Source of the DNA: Leptospira meyeri
GTDB taxonomy: Bacteria > Spirochaetota > Leptospiria > Leptospirales > Leptospiraceae
Length of the DNA stretch: 64,000 bases
Assembly (NCBI RefSeq): GCF_004368965.1
Contig: NZ_SORO01000002.1
Location: 186,001 to 250,000, forward strand
Reading direction: 5' to 3'
Shown here: piece by piece, positions 18,613 through 29,400 of the stretch
Numbering within the stretch: position 1 is the stretch's first letter
Layout: each line of letters opens with the position of its first letter
Notes under the pieces: model-generated
Database searches by the model: none
The model's input: only the letters and a program-made list of their open reading frames with translations
What the model was told of the DNA's origin: nothing
Translations under genes and position numbers: made by a program

Positions 18613-18978
18613 ATGCGTCATAGTTTCTTAATTATTTTTCTTTTCGGGCTTTTTCCTGCCTTACTATCTGCAGAACCCGGAAATTATGATGAGGCAGCAA
18701 AGCTTTTGTCCCAAATTTGGGAAACAAAGTACCCTCTCCCTTATGGCAAACTCACGAAAAAAGATCCATTGAAACAAGGGATTCGGCAAGTGACGAGAAA
18801 AAAGGGAAAGTACTGGATGTACAATTTTGAAGTTTTTATGCCAAAATACGAAAGAAAAGAGACTGTGGCTGTGCCGAAAGAAGAGGGTCGGAATCTCCTC
18901 GTATTTTTTTTATGGAATCCGGGGATTTCGGAAGAGCCCCATCGGATCGAACTTGGGGAACCGCACGAAGGGAAATGA
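18613..18978 (+). CDS. Small exported protein of unknown function
   Basis: A 121-residue protein with a signal peptide (LIIFLFGLFPALLSAEP, cleavage after about residue 21) and a small mature domain with basic and aromatic residues (KGKYWMYNFEVFMPKYE). I recognise no family. Its stop lies 1 nt before the start of the UDP-sugar pyrophosphorylase gene, so the two form an operon and are probably translationally coupled. A second longer reading frame overlaps its 3' half but is only the upstream extension of the next gene. Confidence 0.7.
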   Translation: MRHSFLIIFLFGLFPALLSAEPGNYDEAAKLLSQIWETKYPLPYGKLTKKDPLKQGIRQVTRKKGKYWMYNFEVFMPKYERKETVAVPKEEGRNLLVFFLWNPGISEEPHRIELGEPHEGK

Positions 18979-18979
18979 T

Positions 18980-20392
18980 ATGGATAAACAAAAATCGGAC
19001 CAATTGATCAGAGAAACTATGAAAGCCGCAGGTCTTACTGATGCCTTCATTGCCGATTTTATCACGAAGGTAGATGCCGTGCGAAACGGTGAAACAGGGA
19101 TGGTCAAGTGGGAAGAAGTAGGAGATTTGGATCCCAAAACCGATGAAATTTCCTTAGAATCCATCCATTCTTCTTATCCTACTGATCTCAGTTTGTTATC
19201 TAAATTAGTCGTGATCAAATTGAATGGAGGACTTGGGACCAGCATGGGTCTAGACAAAGCGAAGTCCCTCATTCCCATCAAAGGTTCGATGTCTTTTCTT
19301 GCTGTGATGGCAAAACAAATTGAGTTCATTCGTTCCGAGTTTGGAATCAATGTACCTCTGCTTTTTATGGATTCTTATAATACACAAAAAGACTCACAAG
19401 AGGAATTAGAAAAAAACGGATTCAAACAAACACTCCGAACTAGCTTTTTGCAGAACAAAGTGCCGAGGTTAGATGCAGAAACATTTACGCCCATCCAAAA
19501 CAAAAATGAAAAAGAGAACTGGTGCCCGCCAGGGCATGGTGATATTTATTTTACTATGGTCCAAGAAGGAATTTTGGATGAATTACTTTCAAAAGGTTAT
19601 GAAATTGCTTTCCTTTCGAATGGGGATAACTTAGGAGCTACCGTAGATCCGCATATTGTAAGTTATCTTTTGAGAGAAAACATTCATTTTGCAATGGAGA
19701 TGACTCCAAAAACATTAGCAGACAAAAAAGGTGGAGCTATCTATCGCAAAACAATTGGTGGAAAGTTTCTGAAGTATGAACTTCTGGAAACAGCACAAGT
19801 CCCTAAAGAACATGAAAACGAATTTAGTGGGCTTGGGAAATTTAGAACTTTTTCGACCAACAATCTTTGGATCAATTTAAAAGCCCTAAAAGAAAGATTT
19901 AGCCAAGGAAACTTCTCTTTATCGCTCATTGTAAATCCGAAACAGGTTGATGGGAAATCAGTCATTCAATTGGAAACAGCAATGGGAAGTGCAGTCGGGA
20001 ATTTTCAAAGATTTAAAGGAATCATTATCCCGAGAGATCGATTTGCACCTGTCAAAAAAACTGAGGACTATTTGATCCGTAGGTCAGATGCTTATGTATT
20101 AAATGATGATTATTCTCTCACGATGACAAAGGAAAGAAAAGCGGCAGGACTTGGTGAGGTACTCGTTCATTTGGATGAAACTTATTATAAAAAAATTCAC
20201 CAGTTTGATCATCTCTTCCAACAATATCCGTCTTTGCTATATTGTGAAGAATTAAAGGTATTGGGAGAAGTCTTATTTGATATACCAATCTCAATCAAAG
20301 GGAAGGTAACTTTTCAAAACCAATCAGGTGCGTTAAAAAAGATCTCTTCCTTGAATCGTAAGGAATTTGCAAACGAAACAATTTCTTTATGA
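18980..20392 (+). CDS. UTP-glucose-1-phosphate uridylyltransferase, UDPGP family
   Basis: Makes UDP-glucose from UTP and glucose-1-phosphate for glycan synthesis. It belongs to the eukaryotic-type UDPGP family (PF01704), not the bacterial GalU family. Evidence is the nucleotide-binding loop NGGLGTSMG with LDKAKSLIPIK (about 77-95), LFMDSYNT, and the metal-binding strand LSNGDNLGATVD (about 210-222), at the expected length of 470 residues. The frame extends upstream to 18827, but a Shine-Dalgarno AAGGGA precedes the ATG at 18980, and the extension overlaps the previous gene, so I use 18980. The enzyme may accept other sugars; the family varies. Its stop overlaps the next gene by ATGA. Confidence 0.88.
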   Translation: MDKQKSDQLIRETMKAAGLTDAFIADFITKVDAVRNGETGMVKWEEVGDLDPKTDEISLESIHSSYPTDLSLLSKLVVIKLNGGLGTSMGLDKAKSLIPIKGSMSFLAVMAKQIEFIRSEFGINVPLLFMDSYNTQKDSQEELEKNGFKQTLRTSFLQNKVPRLDAETFTPIQNKNEKENWCPPGHGDIYFTMVQEGILDELLSKGYEIAFLSNGDNLGATVDPHIVSYLLRENIHFAMEMTPKTLADKKGGAIYRKTIGGKFLKYELLETAQVPKEHENEFSGLGKFRTFSTNNLWINLKALKERFSQGNFSLSLIVNPKQVDGKSVIQLETAMGSAVGNFQRFKGIIIPRDRFAPVKKTEDYLIRRSDAYVLNDDYSLTMTKERKAAGLGEVLVHLDETYYKKIHQFDHLFQQYPSLLYCEELKVLGEVLFDIPISIKGKVTFQNQSGALKKISSLNRKEFANETISL

Positions 20393-20646
20393 AGCAGATT
20401 TTATTTTTTTGTATTCTTTTGTTTATTTTAAGTTGTGGAGCTCCTTTCTCTTTTCGGACAGCTTGTTATGAGCGGAACAAGTGTTCAACGATAGAAGGAG
20501 AGTGTTTTATCCGAAATGATGCCTTTTACAAGGTTGCTACAAATAGTCCAGAGTATAGTGCGCAGGATCTAACAGCCATTGTCGGAAGTTGTTTGGGTTT
20601 AGAAAAAACATGTCGCAAAAATTGCGAAAGTGGGACGGTTTTTTAA
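20389..20646 (+). CDS. Small putative lipoprotein, cysteine-rich
   Basis: An 85-residue protein with a signal peptide and lipobox LFILSC (Cys at about 16), then eight-odd further cysteines (TACYERNKCSTIEGECF; SCLGLEKTCRKNCES), so a small disulfide-linked envelope lipoprotein is likely. The ATG overlaps the preceding stop (ATGA), so it is the third gene of the operon starting at 18613. No family recognised. Confidence 0.7.
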   Translation: MKQILFFCILLFILSCGAPFSFRTACYERNKCSTIEGECFIRNDAFYKVATNSPEYSAQDLTAIVGSCLGLEKTCRKNCESGTVF

Positions 20647-20687
20647 CTCCAAGAGTCCACGTCGGAAGCCGAAATTTACTTCGTAAT

Positions 20688-23099
20688 TTATTCTCGAATA
20701 AACGAAAGTTGGCTTTTTTCTGGGACTAAACCTTTATCTTCAAATTCGCCGGACAAAGAATCGTAATTAGGTGATAGTTTAATTTTCCACTTTCCTTTTT
20801 CTTCAAGCAGATCGGAATCTACAATGTTTTTGCCACGGAAGATCTCATTTTCATTCCATTTCATGATAATGTTCCCTTCAATATCTTCCGCTTCAATGGT
20901 CAAACGGACAGGTTTAACCTTGTTTTTGCCGTCCCAATACATGGCAGTCCAAGGACCAATAAACTTCTGTATGGCGGACTCTCCAAAGGTTTTTACTTTC
21001 TTTATATCTACCACTGTGTCTGAAATCACTGAAGTAACAGGTTTTGAAAATAAACTTTCACCAATCCCTTTAGAAACAGATTGGATGGCGAAAAAATAAA
21101 ACTGATTTTTGGTAAGATTTTGTAATTTGAAATTAGTATCCGAAGTTTCTTTGACTAGGCTCCATTCTGGATCATTTTTTTTGCGCATGTAAATTTTGTA
21201 AGAAGTTACTTTGGGAATTGGGTTCCAACTGAATGAAAATTCACTCGTTTTGTGATTCTCCGTAACGATTAATTCGGGGGATTTGATTCCAGAAGATCTT
21301 CCAGCGACAAGAGATGGAAACCCAATGTCTGGTTCAGATGGAAAGCTAAACAAATTTCCTTCAAATTCAGAAGCCACAGCATAAAAAGATTCTTTTTGGT
21401 AGGATTCATCATCTTTGAATTGGAGTTCTGTAGTTTTTGCAATTTCTTTCCATGATCCATCTGTTTTACGAAAGATATGGTATGCGACTGCACTAGGAGA
21501 ACCTTCCCATTGCAGAATTGTCGCACCTGCATACAAACCTTTGGAAGCTGTTAAATTTTTTGGTCTTGGTTTTAATACTTCGGAAGGATCTAAATGTGCG
21601 GAAACATAATAGCTGGCTTCTCCGATGAGTTGGTTCCTTTCAGGAATGACTTGGTAGATCTCGCTATCTCCATTGCGGCTAGCTTTTAAATCGATATAAG
21701 ATGTTTTTTCGGTTTTGCCCAAAAATCGGTAGATCCTTGCCATTGGATTCCATTTATAAATAGCATAAGTAGTGGAGATAGGTTGTTTGTCCCATTCCAA
21801 TAGAATTCTATCGTTAGTAGGAGCAACGGTCGCCCGAAGGTTGGTAACAGGAAGAATTCCTGCTGGTTTTGTTGGGTCAACCGCATAACCGTCGTTTGAG
21901 TCAATAGATGCTTTTGATAAGTAGTTTTCATCTAGGCTTGCCACTCGGTAATTGTATGCCGTATTTTTTTGGATTCCAAAGTCTTCAAAGAATGCTTGTT
22001 TAGAGAGTCCAACGAGTTGGTATTTACTATCAATTTTGCGTTTCCGATACACTTCATAACCAATGGCTCTTTTTTCTCTTGACCAACTGATCCGAATGCG
22101 ATCTGAAAAATCCCCTCGGGAGGCAAATACTTCTTTTGGTGGGAAAAGATTGTGTTCCCCATAATCGAGTGCTTCTAAAGCATTATTTAGTTTCATCTGT
22201 GTTAGAAGTTCGTTTTCCGTTTCAGAATCAGCTACATAGACGGACTTTGTGTATTTAGGAAAGGTGTCGTAAGATATCCATAAATACCCTTGGTCTCCCC
22301 AGGTTGTCCCCCAAGAATTCCATACTTTGAATGCTTTCTTTTTATCATTAAATCCTAAGATCACTAAAGACTGAGCACCTAAAATTTCGCCTGTTCCTAT
22401 TTCAAAAACCGTATCTGGTTTTGGATCTCTAAAATTTTCATAAACCAAGTAACCAATTAATACGGGTCTTTTTTCGGTTAATGCTAGTTTGATGGTTGTT
22501 AAATCATGTGGTTCAATTCGATAAATTCTTCGAAGCCTTGCTTTTCTTCCTAATTCGACTATATCTGCTTTGGGTCTCGTGCGAAAGCTGGAAGAGGATT
22601 CGTTCATCTGTTCCAAAGAGACGGAACCTCGACTTTCCGCAAGAACCAAACCATCCAAAAGAGAAACTGCTTGGTCTTTTCCACTATTCAACTGGTTGTA
22701 AATAAAGTTAGGTGAATATAATATCTTTTGTCCATTTGCTGAAGTAGGTGCAACAGATGACAGGTTACGGATCCCTTTTTTTTTGGCTTCCAGATAAGAA
22801 ATTAATCCGTATCCCACAGTATAACCAACGTTATCTTTGTAAATCCCTTGGTCAGAAGGTGTGGGAAATTCGTTAGTAAACTCAAAATTCCCAGGAAGGT
22901 CGGAACTTGATTGTTCGGAACGGAAGGGTGGGATACTTTGATAGAGCTCAAAAGGATCGGGGATAAGACCTAATTTTCTGGAAGAAGATTTAGATTCTGT
23001 TTTCCCAGTAATGGGTTTGGATTGAAACCCTACCATCATAAGGGTCAATGCGATAAAAATAGTTCCAATCGCAATTCGACGTTTGTTGTTCCGTAACAT
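20688..23099 (-). CDS. Papain-fold (C1-like) pseudopeptidase with fibronectin type III repeats
   Basis: 803-residue anchored or exported protein (hydrophobic segment about 9-25). Residues about 75-295 follow the papain (C1A) pattern: SDQG (82-85, oxyanion Gln), GAQSLVILGF (241-250) and KVWNSWGTTWGDQGYLWISY (259-278). But the catalytic Cys expected near residue 90 is missing, the catalytic His is Gln243, and only Asn261 remains. The entire protein contains no cysteine. Four FN3-like repeats follow (roughly 323-415, 418-510, 517-605, 615-705), then a C-terminal beta domain of about 90 residues. It starts 1 nt after the tonB-like stop, forming an operon ExbB-TonB-this protein. A binding or scaffold role, not proteolysis, is inferred. 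Confidence 0.82.
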   Translation of the reverse strand: MLRNNKRRIAIGTIFIALTLMMVGFQSKPITGKTESKSSSRKLGLIPDPFELYQSIPPFRSEQSSSDLPGNFEFTNEFPTPSDQGIYKDNVGYTVGYGLISYLEAKKKGIRNLSSVAPTSANGQKILYSPNFIYNQLNSGKDQAVSLLDGLVLAESRGSVSLEQMNESSSSFRTRPKADIVELGRKARLRRIYRIEPHDLTTIKLALTEKRPVLIGYLVYENFRDPKPDTVFEIGTGEILGAQSLVILGFNDKKKAFKVWNSWGTTWGDQGYLWISYDTFPKYTKSVYVADSETENELLTQMKLNNALEALDYGEHNLFPPKEVFASRGDFSDRIRISWSREKRAIGYEVYRKRKIDSKYQLVGLSKQAFFEDFGIQKNTAYNYRVASLDENYLSKASIDSNDGYAVDPTKPAGILPVTNLRATVAPTNDRILLEWDKQPISTTYAIYKWNPMARIYRFLGKTEKTSYIDLKASRNGDSEIYQVIPERNQLIGEASYYVSAHLDPSEVLKPRPKNLTASKGLYAGATILQWEGSPSAVAYHIFRKTDGSWKEIAKTTELQFKDDESYQKESFYAVASEFEGNLFSFPSEPDIGFPSLVAGRSSGIKSPELIVTENHKTSEFSFSWNPIPKVTSYKIYMRKKNDPEWSLVKETSDTNFKLQNLTKNQFYFFAIQSVSKGIGESLFSKPVTSVISDTVVDIKKVKTFGESAIQKFIGPWTAMYWDGKNKVKPVRLTIEAEDIEGNIIMKWNENEIFRGKNIVDSDLLEEKGKWKIKLSPNYDSLSGEFEDKGLVPEKSQLSFIRE

Positions 23100-23100
23100 T

Positions 23101-23742
23101 TCAGTCCTCTTCTAAATCAAAACTGATCGGTAGTCGGTGGGCCATCCGAGTTGGTTTCCCTTTGTCATAACCAGGAGAAAAACGGGCTCTTTGGATGATG
23201 CGAATGGCCGCTTCATCAAATCCATAACCGGCTCTACCGGAAACAATTTTGACACCTTGGAGAACACCGTGTTCGTCCACTTGCACCATCACCACCACAG
23301 TCTTTTGGCTGATGTTTGCAGCCTTAGCAGCTTCGGGAAAATATGATTTTAAATCAAAGTCAATGATGGGTGTGGGAGGGCGATCTCCATTAAAAGAAAA
23401 TAAATACCCATCTTTATCCGTTCCATTACCTGAGAGTTGGTTGGGATTTAAGTCAGAATTGTCAGGTTTTTCTTCCGCATCTTTGTTTGATCCTTCCACC
23501 CATTCTTGTTTTTCCACGGGTGCGGGACTTGAAGTTCCTCCAATAAGTTCTGGAGGGATTTCTTCAAAGGAAACATCCATATCTTCCATAGAAGTTTCTT
23601 GGAAGGCAGCACTACTGGGAAGTGTGAGTATAAAATAAATCAAATAACAAAATAAATGCAATCCAACAGAGGCAAAGAGACTGGCACGAAAGAGTCCGAA
23701 CCGTCTCAGTTTGTATTGCAGATATAGTGTAAATGATTGCAT
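23101..23742 (-). CDS. TonB-family energy-transducing protein
   Basis: 213-residue periplasm-spanning protein with an N-terminal membrane anchor (about 19-42, including LHLFCYLIYFIL). An acidic and Asn/Pro-containing linker follows, then a C-terminal TonB domain (about 130-213) with VVVMVQVDEHGVLQGVKIVSG and GFDEAAIRIIQRARFSPG. It couples inner-membrane proton motive force to outer-membrane processes. It lies 11 nt after the ExbB-like gene; no ExbD gene accompanies them. The linker lacks the long Pro-Lys repeats of classical TonB, which suggests a shorter reach or a different partner. Confidence 0.88.
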   Translation of the reverse strand: MQSFTLYLQYKLRRFGLFRASLFASVGLHLFCYLIYFILTLPSSAAFQETSMEDMDVSFEEIPPELIGGTSSPAPVEKQEWVEGSNKDAEEKPDNSDLNPNQLSGNGTDKDGYLFSFNGDRPPTPIIDFDLKSYFPEAAKAANISQKTVVVMVQVDEHGVLQGVKIVSGRAGYGFDEAAIRIIQRARFSPGYDKGKPTRMAHRLPISFDLEED

Positions 23743-23753
23743 AAGTTGATCTT

Positions 23754-24413
23754 CTAGTGGTGGATATTCGGTGTAGAACTAGAGGATTGGTTGTGTTTTC
23801 CACTCGTGATAAAACTTGCGTGGATTTCCTTTGAAAGAATTTCTAAGTGGCCAATGATGAGTTTCATTTTACGAGTGAAATAGTTATTTGCCATAACTAC
23901 TGGAATTGCAACAGCAAGACCTGCAGCCGTAGCGAGTAGGGCAGTGGAGATACTCCGCATCACCACTTCCGCTCCTGAATTTCCAAGAGTTCCGAGGCCA
24001 TAAAACGCTTTGATCACACCAAGAACGGTTCCCAAAAGTCCGATGAAGGGAGTGTTGTTTCCAAGAGTGTTGAGGATGGGAAGTCTTTCTTCCAAACCTA
24101 ATTTTTCTTTTAAAATTTTCCCTTCCATCAACTCTTCGAGACCTTTGTGGTTTTCCTTTTCCCTTTCCAAAACAAAATGCATGAATCGAGTATAAGAATT
24201 TTCCATAGGATGGGTTTCTAGGAGTTTTTCCGTCCCTTTTAAGTCTCTGTGGCGGATGAGAAGAGTGAGTGAATCGAGAAGTGACTCTGATTCTTTGTTA
24301 AAATTACGTTTATAGACAATTAACCTTTCGATGAATACGGCAATTGCGAGAATGCTCGCAAATAACATAACGAGGAAGATGATTTTTTCCCCAAGGTCTA
24401 CGAAATCTTGCAT
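23754..24413 (-). CDS. ExbB/TolQ/MotA-family proton channel protein
   Basis: 219-residue inner-membrane protein with three predicted helices (about 12-34, 120-145, 160-185) and the family core [20 protein letters not shown] and [18 protein letters not shown], conserved around the proton path. It powers TonB or TolA. In the classical module ExbD follows; here the next gene is TonB itself, so ExbD must be encoded elsewhere or be dispensable. A 106-bp gap separates it from the divergent glycosyltransferase gene. The operon probably starts in that gap. Confidence 0.9.
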   Translation of the reverse strand: MQDFVDLGEKIIFLVMLFASILAIAVFIERLIVYKRNFNKESESLLDSLTLLIRHRDLKGTEKLLETHPMENSYTRFMHFVLEREKENHKGLEELMEGKILKEKLGLEERLPILNTLGNNTPFIGLLGTVLGVIKAFYGLGTLGNSGAEVVMRSISTALLATAAGLAVAIPVVMANNYFTRKMKLIIGHLEILSKEIHASFITSGKHNQSSSSTPNIHH

Positions 24414-24519
24414 TTTTGGAACCTTCTAACGGACAGAATTCTCTACCTTGGACTGTAATCAAAGAGAAAAATTGCAGAAAAAGAACTTCGGTTGATTCCA
24501 AGTCGACCTAGGAGAAAGA

Positions 24520-26400
24520 ATGATTCCAAGGATTGGTATGAAGGCAAAAAACATTCTTCCCAGTGTTTTGGGGTTTATTTTCATCATTTTTGGTATTTCG
24601 CTGGTAGTGTTCTATGCTACAAAGTCATGGGAGACTTTCCTTAACCTTTGTCCCAACAAGGATTTTTTGTCTTGGGATGAAAACATCAGATTAAATCAAG
24701 TCCTGGATCAGTACGTAGATTTTCGAAATGGAAGTTGGATTCGAGGGATTATGCCCTTTTTGGAAAGCCCTACTTGGCCACCGCTTCGATCGATCCTAAC
24801 TTTTGTTACTCTTTATTTGCCAATCGATGCTTATGAAACGTATCGGGATTCTTTTTTAGGACTTTTATTCTTAATTTTGGTTTATCCTGGCCTTGTTTTT
24901 ATCTCTTATCGAATCACAAAATCATTGTTATGGGCAGGGGTTCTCTCTGGACTTATTTTTATCTTAACCATCCAAACAGGAGAAGTTCCGGCATATTCTC
25001 TTTCTTCCATGTTAGAAACACAATCCATGTTTTTTCTTTTGTTTTCTATCTATGCGATTTATCGTTTGTATGATGTAGACAACAGAGAATCAGAGATTGA
25101 TTCGGGTACGAAGTGGCTTGTTTTCTTTTCCTTATTTGGTTTTTATTTTACCAAATATCCTTATGGAATTTTATTTTTTATGGCATGTTTTGCCTATGAG
25201 TTAGTTAGATCCCCTTCTTTGTACAAAGATGCTTTGGTGTATCTCTTAAAACATTATGCAAGAGGTGTAAGGTTAGTATATTTAGTTTTTGTTGTGCTTA
25301 TGGTTTTTTCTTTGCCAGTATTACGAGTGGTTACAAAAATTAATCTCAACCAGAAGGGATTCAAACAGTTTATGTTTGGGATCACCTTTCTTTTGTTTGT
25401 CGATTTGTCCGTTTATTTTTTCCGCAAAAGAGATGAAATTAAAAAAGTCTTTCCAAAAACTGCAGTGGTCCTTTGGGTTTATGCAATTTTCCCAGCATTT
25501 TTGTGGCTTTTTATGAACCCGGACCGGGTCAATGCTCTGATCGATGCCCAAATGATTGTGAATGCATACACTCGGAGTTTTTTCTTAACACTTTGGACAG
25601 AACCAGGACTTGATCCTTCGGTGCCAGGGGTTTTTGATTTTATCTGGGGATTTCGAACCCTCATCATCTTCTCTGTTTTATCCCTTCTTTATTTTCTATT
25701 CCGATCTGGGAAAAAATTCCCAAACAAACTAAAAGATCCGCTACTTGCAGGGACCTTGATTTTGTTTTTGGAGCTTCTCATTTTAGAAGTCACAACAGGA
25801 AATAAACAGCCACGACATGTCCTCCAATTTATCCCTGCCATCGGACTCATGGGATTTCTTTGGATCTTGCGTCTATACGAGTTAGCTGAGACTAAAATAG
25901 AAAAATTGGCTTCTGTTTCCGTTTTTCTACTTACTTCACTCTTTGTGTTTTCAAATTCACTGTATTCTCAAGGGATTTTGTCGGGTGAATTTTATGAAAC
26001 CAAAATGTTTTGTTATCGTGGAATGAATGTGAGTGATTTCCAACCGGCAAGGGAGATCGCCGAACGCATTGAACCTGAGAAAAAGTACATCCTCATCAAT
26101 GCGTTCCATTTTGAAGAAAAATACAACACCAAAGGCCGTGTGCTTGCCTCGGATTTCGATCTTGCCATGAAACTAAAGACTTATAAACAAGGAATGGTAA
26201 GAAACGATAACAAATACCGATGGAAGGAATGGACAGATTTTGATTCCGTTCTTTTATTGAGTGATGTTTGTCCGGATAGTTTTGTAGAAGAAAAATTTGA
26301 AAATCGTACAAAAATCTTGAATAGTAAGTCAACATTGCTGTCTACTTACAGAGAGAGTTCTGGTATTGCTTGTCTCCAAGAATATAAATTGCTCAAATAG
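24520..26400 (+). CDS. Multi-pass GT-C-type membrane glycosyltransferase (ArnT/PMT-like)
   Basis: 626-residue integral membrane protein with about ten or more helices. An acidic motif in the first periplasmic loop, FLSWDENIRLNQ (about residues 46-57), matches the catalytic Asp/Glu position of GT-C enzymes that use polyprenyl-phosphate sugars. The segment TGNKQPRHVLQFIPAIG (about 426-442) is typical of the ArnT/PMT superfamily. A soluble C-terminal part follows (about 490-626). Shine-Dalgarno TAGGAGAAAG precedes the ATG. It lies 12 nt before the RND pump gene, so they are cotranscribed. The sugar and acceptor cannot be told from sequence. Confidence 0.75.
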   Translation: MIPRIGMKAKNILPSVLGFIFIIFGISLVVFYATKSWETFLNLCPNKDFLSWDENIRLNQVLDQYVDFRNGSWIRGIMPFLESPTWPPLRSILTFVTLYLPIDAYETYRDSFLGLLFLILVYPGLVFISYRITKSLLWAGVLSGLIFILTIQTGEVPAYSLSSMLETQSMFFLLFSIYAIYRLYDVDNRESEIDSGTKWLVFFSLFGFYFTKYPYGILFFMACFAYELVRSPSLYKDALVYLLKHYARGVRLVYLVFVVLMVFSLPVLRVVTKINLNQKGFKQFMFGITFLLFVDLSVYFFRKRDEIKKVFPKTAVVLWVYAIFPAFLWLFMNPDRVNALIDAQMIVNAYTRSFFLTLWTEPGLDPSVPGVFDFIWGFRTLIIFSVLSLLYFLFRSGKKFPNKLKDPLLAGTLILFLELLILEVTTGNKQPRHVLQFIPAIGLMGFLWILRLYELAETKIEKLASVSVFLLTSLFVFSNSLYSQGILSGEFYETKMFCYRGMNVSDFQPAREIAERIEPEKKYILINAFHFEEKYNTKGRVLASDFDLAMKLKTYKQGMVRNDNKYRWKEWTDFDSVLLLSDVCPDSFVEEKFENRTKILNSKSTLLSTYRESSGIACLQEYKLLK

Positions 26401-26412
26401 AGAAAAAATTTT

Positions 26413-29400
26413 ATGAGTATTGCTTCCTTTTCAATCAAACGCCCCATTTTCATTTCCTCGTTAGTCATCATTATGGTGATCACAGGATTTATTTCCTTAA
26501 AACGAATCGGTGTTGACCTCTTCCCCGACATCAACATCCCCTTTGTCGTGGTTTCGACTGTGTATCCTGGGGCAGGGCCTGAGGAAATCGAAACTTCCAT
26601 TTCCAAACCCTTGGAAGAGGAACTCAGTTCCATCTCTGGTTTGAAACGAATCACCTCAAGAAACCAAGAAGGGATTTCGATGGTGTTTGCAGAATTCAGT
26701 TTAACCACGGATATCAAATATGCGGAACAACAGGTTCGGGATAAAACCGCGCGAGTCAAACCGCTATTTCCTGATTCCTCCAAAGAACCTCTGGTCCAAA
26801 GGTTTGATCCATCTGACCAACCCATCATGAGGATTTCTCTTTTTGCGGACTTACCTGAAGGGGAACTCTATGATTTGGCAAAAGAAAAAATCAAAACCAA
26901 ACTCGAGCAGGTGAATAACGTTGGTGCGGTAAAAATCATTGGGGGTTCTCGTCGTGAGATCCACATTGAACTTGATCGTAACAAAATCAATTCCTACCAA
27001 GTTCCGGCCATTGCCATTGGGAACCAGATCAAAAATTCAGGTGTCAATATCCCAGCCGGAAAAGTAGAAGGTGGAGATAAAGAAACTTCGTTTCGAACAG
27101 TCGCTAAGTATGAATCCTTATCTCAAATTGAAAACACAGTTGTTTCCTTTGGGGGAGAGTTTGGGCGAGGGGTTTTAGTAAAAGACCTTGGCCAAGTGAA
27201 GGACACGCTCCAGGACCGCCAAACATTGGGTATGTTGTATGCACCAATCAGTGCCGAAGAACATGAAGAACCTTCTCTCATCGGGAAGTTATTATTCAAA
27301 TACGATGCACCCAAAAAAGAAAGAATTCAAAAAACAGCTCTCTTCTTGGATGTGTACAAACAATCCGGTGCCAACACGGTCGAAGTGGCTGACGGGATTC
27401 TCGGAAAAATTGATACCATCAATGCACAAATCAAAGACCTTAAAGGGGCACCAAAGGTCATTCTGATTCGGGACGGATCTAAATGGATTCGGGCCAATAT
27501 TGAAGATGTGACTATTGCGATCATCCTTGGGATTTTACTTGCTGTCATAGTAGTTTATCTCTTTCTCGGGAACGTACGTTCTACACTGATCACTGGAATG
27601 GCACTTCCTAACTCTATGTTAGGTGCCTTCATCATTATGTATGCAATGGGTTTTACCATGAACGTAATGACCTTACTTGCATTATCCCTTGCTGTCGGAT
27701 TACTCGTGGATGATGCCATTGTGGTTCGTGAAAATATTTTCCGTAAACTAGAAGAAGGGGAGTCGGTGATTGTTGCGGCAAGGAAAGGAACAGAAGAAGT
27801 AACACTTGCCGTCATTGGAACCTCCTTAACCGTGATAGCAGTTTTTTTACCCATTGGATTTTTATCAGGAATTGTAGGTCAGTTTTTTAAACAGTTTGGA
27901 CTCACCGTTGTATTTGCGATGATCATTTCACTTTTTGATGGTTTGACCGTTGCACCGATGTTATCCGCCTATTTTGCGGGGAAAACGGATATCCATAAAA
28001 AGAAAAATATTGTCCTTCGTAACTTTGATAAGTTCCAAGATTTTTTGGACAAAATGTACGGAATTATTATGAAATTTGCCCTCAAAAAACCTTGGGCAGT
28101 CATTTTGTTAACATTTCTTACATTGGTCACTAGTATTTTTTCGCTAGCTTTTGTGAAAAAGACCTTCTTACCAGCAAACGACCAAGGTGAATTTATGGTC
28201 AATGTGGAGATGGCTCCGGGGACTTCCTTACAAGGGACAGCAGAAGTAGTGAAAGAAATTCAAAACGCCATCATTCAAACGGTTCCCGAGTTGGAACTTT
28301 TGGCAACAGTTGTGGGTAATAGTGATGGTGAATCCAATATTGCAACCATTGGAGTGGCTCTTCTTCCTTCCGAATACCGCAAACGCACCACGGGTGATGT
28401 CAAAGACCAAATCCGCGAATATCTGAAACAATACCCACAAGCCAGACCGAAAGTGAACGATTATTCGGCGATTGGTGGTGGAGTTCAGTATCCATTCAAC
28501 TTAAACCTGAAGGGCGAAAACTTAAAAGACTTAGAAGCATATTCCTTCAAAGTTATGGAAGAGTTACGAAAAATTCCGGATCTTACAGATGTGGACACAA
28601 CGTACAGAACAGGGAAACCAGAATTCCAAGTGGTACCAAACCGTGCCAAAATGCAAACCGTTGGGGTTGTGGCAGGTGTCATGGGAGCCGAACTTCGTTA
28701 TCATATCGAAGGTGGAGAAGTGGCCAAGTATTTGGAAAATGGAATTGAATATGATGTAAGACTTCGTTTGAAAGAAGACCAACGAAATTTACGTAAGTCT
28801 TTCTATGAAACGAGAGTTCCCAATATCCAAAACCGACTCATTCCACTGAATGCGATTGCGGATGGAAAGGAAAGTAGCTCTCCTGCAAGGATCATTCGGG
28901 AAGACCGGTCTCGGGTGGTTCCGATCAATGCGAACTTAGCACCAGGGGGAGCCATTGCCTCAGCATCAGATGCAGCCACAAAAATCTTAAAAGAAAAACT
29001 TCCGCCACCACCAGGAATCACTTATACCTTTGTAGGACAATCGGAAGACTTTAAAGAACTTTTGCAAAACATTGTCCTTGCCTTTGGGATGGCTCTTATC
29101 TTCATCTATCTGGTGTTAGCTTCTCTTTATGAGTCTTTTATCACACCAATCACAATTCTTTTTGCGATCCCTCCAGCCATTTCGGGAGCCTTCTTTGCTC
29201 TGGCTCTAACTGGCGAGATGTTAAATTTATTCAGTATGATTGGACTCATTCTTCTTATGGGACTTGTGGCTAAAAACTCCATTCTTCTTGTGGACCATGC
29301 AATGCTTGCCATGAGAGAACATGGAATGACTCGGGATGAAGCGATCTTCGACGCCGGATCAAAACGACTTCGCCCTATTCTTATGACTTCTCTTGCGATG

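Noticed and set aside
18827..18979. Upstream extension of the UDPGP gene
   Set aside because: It overlaps the preceding exported-protein gene in another frame; ATG 18980 has a ribosome site.
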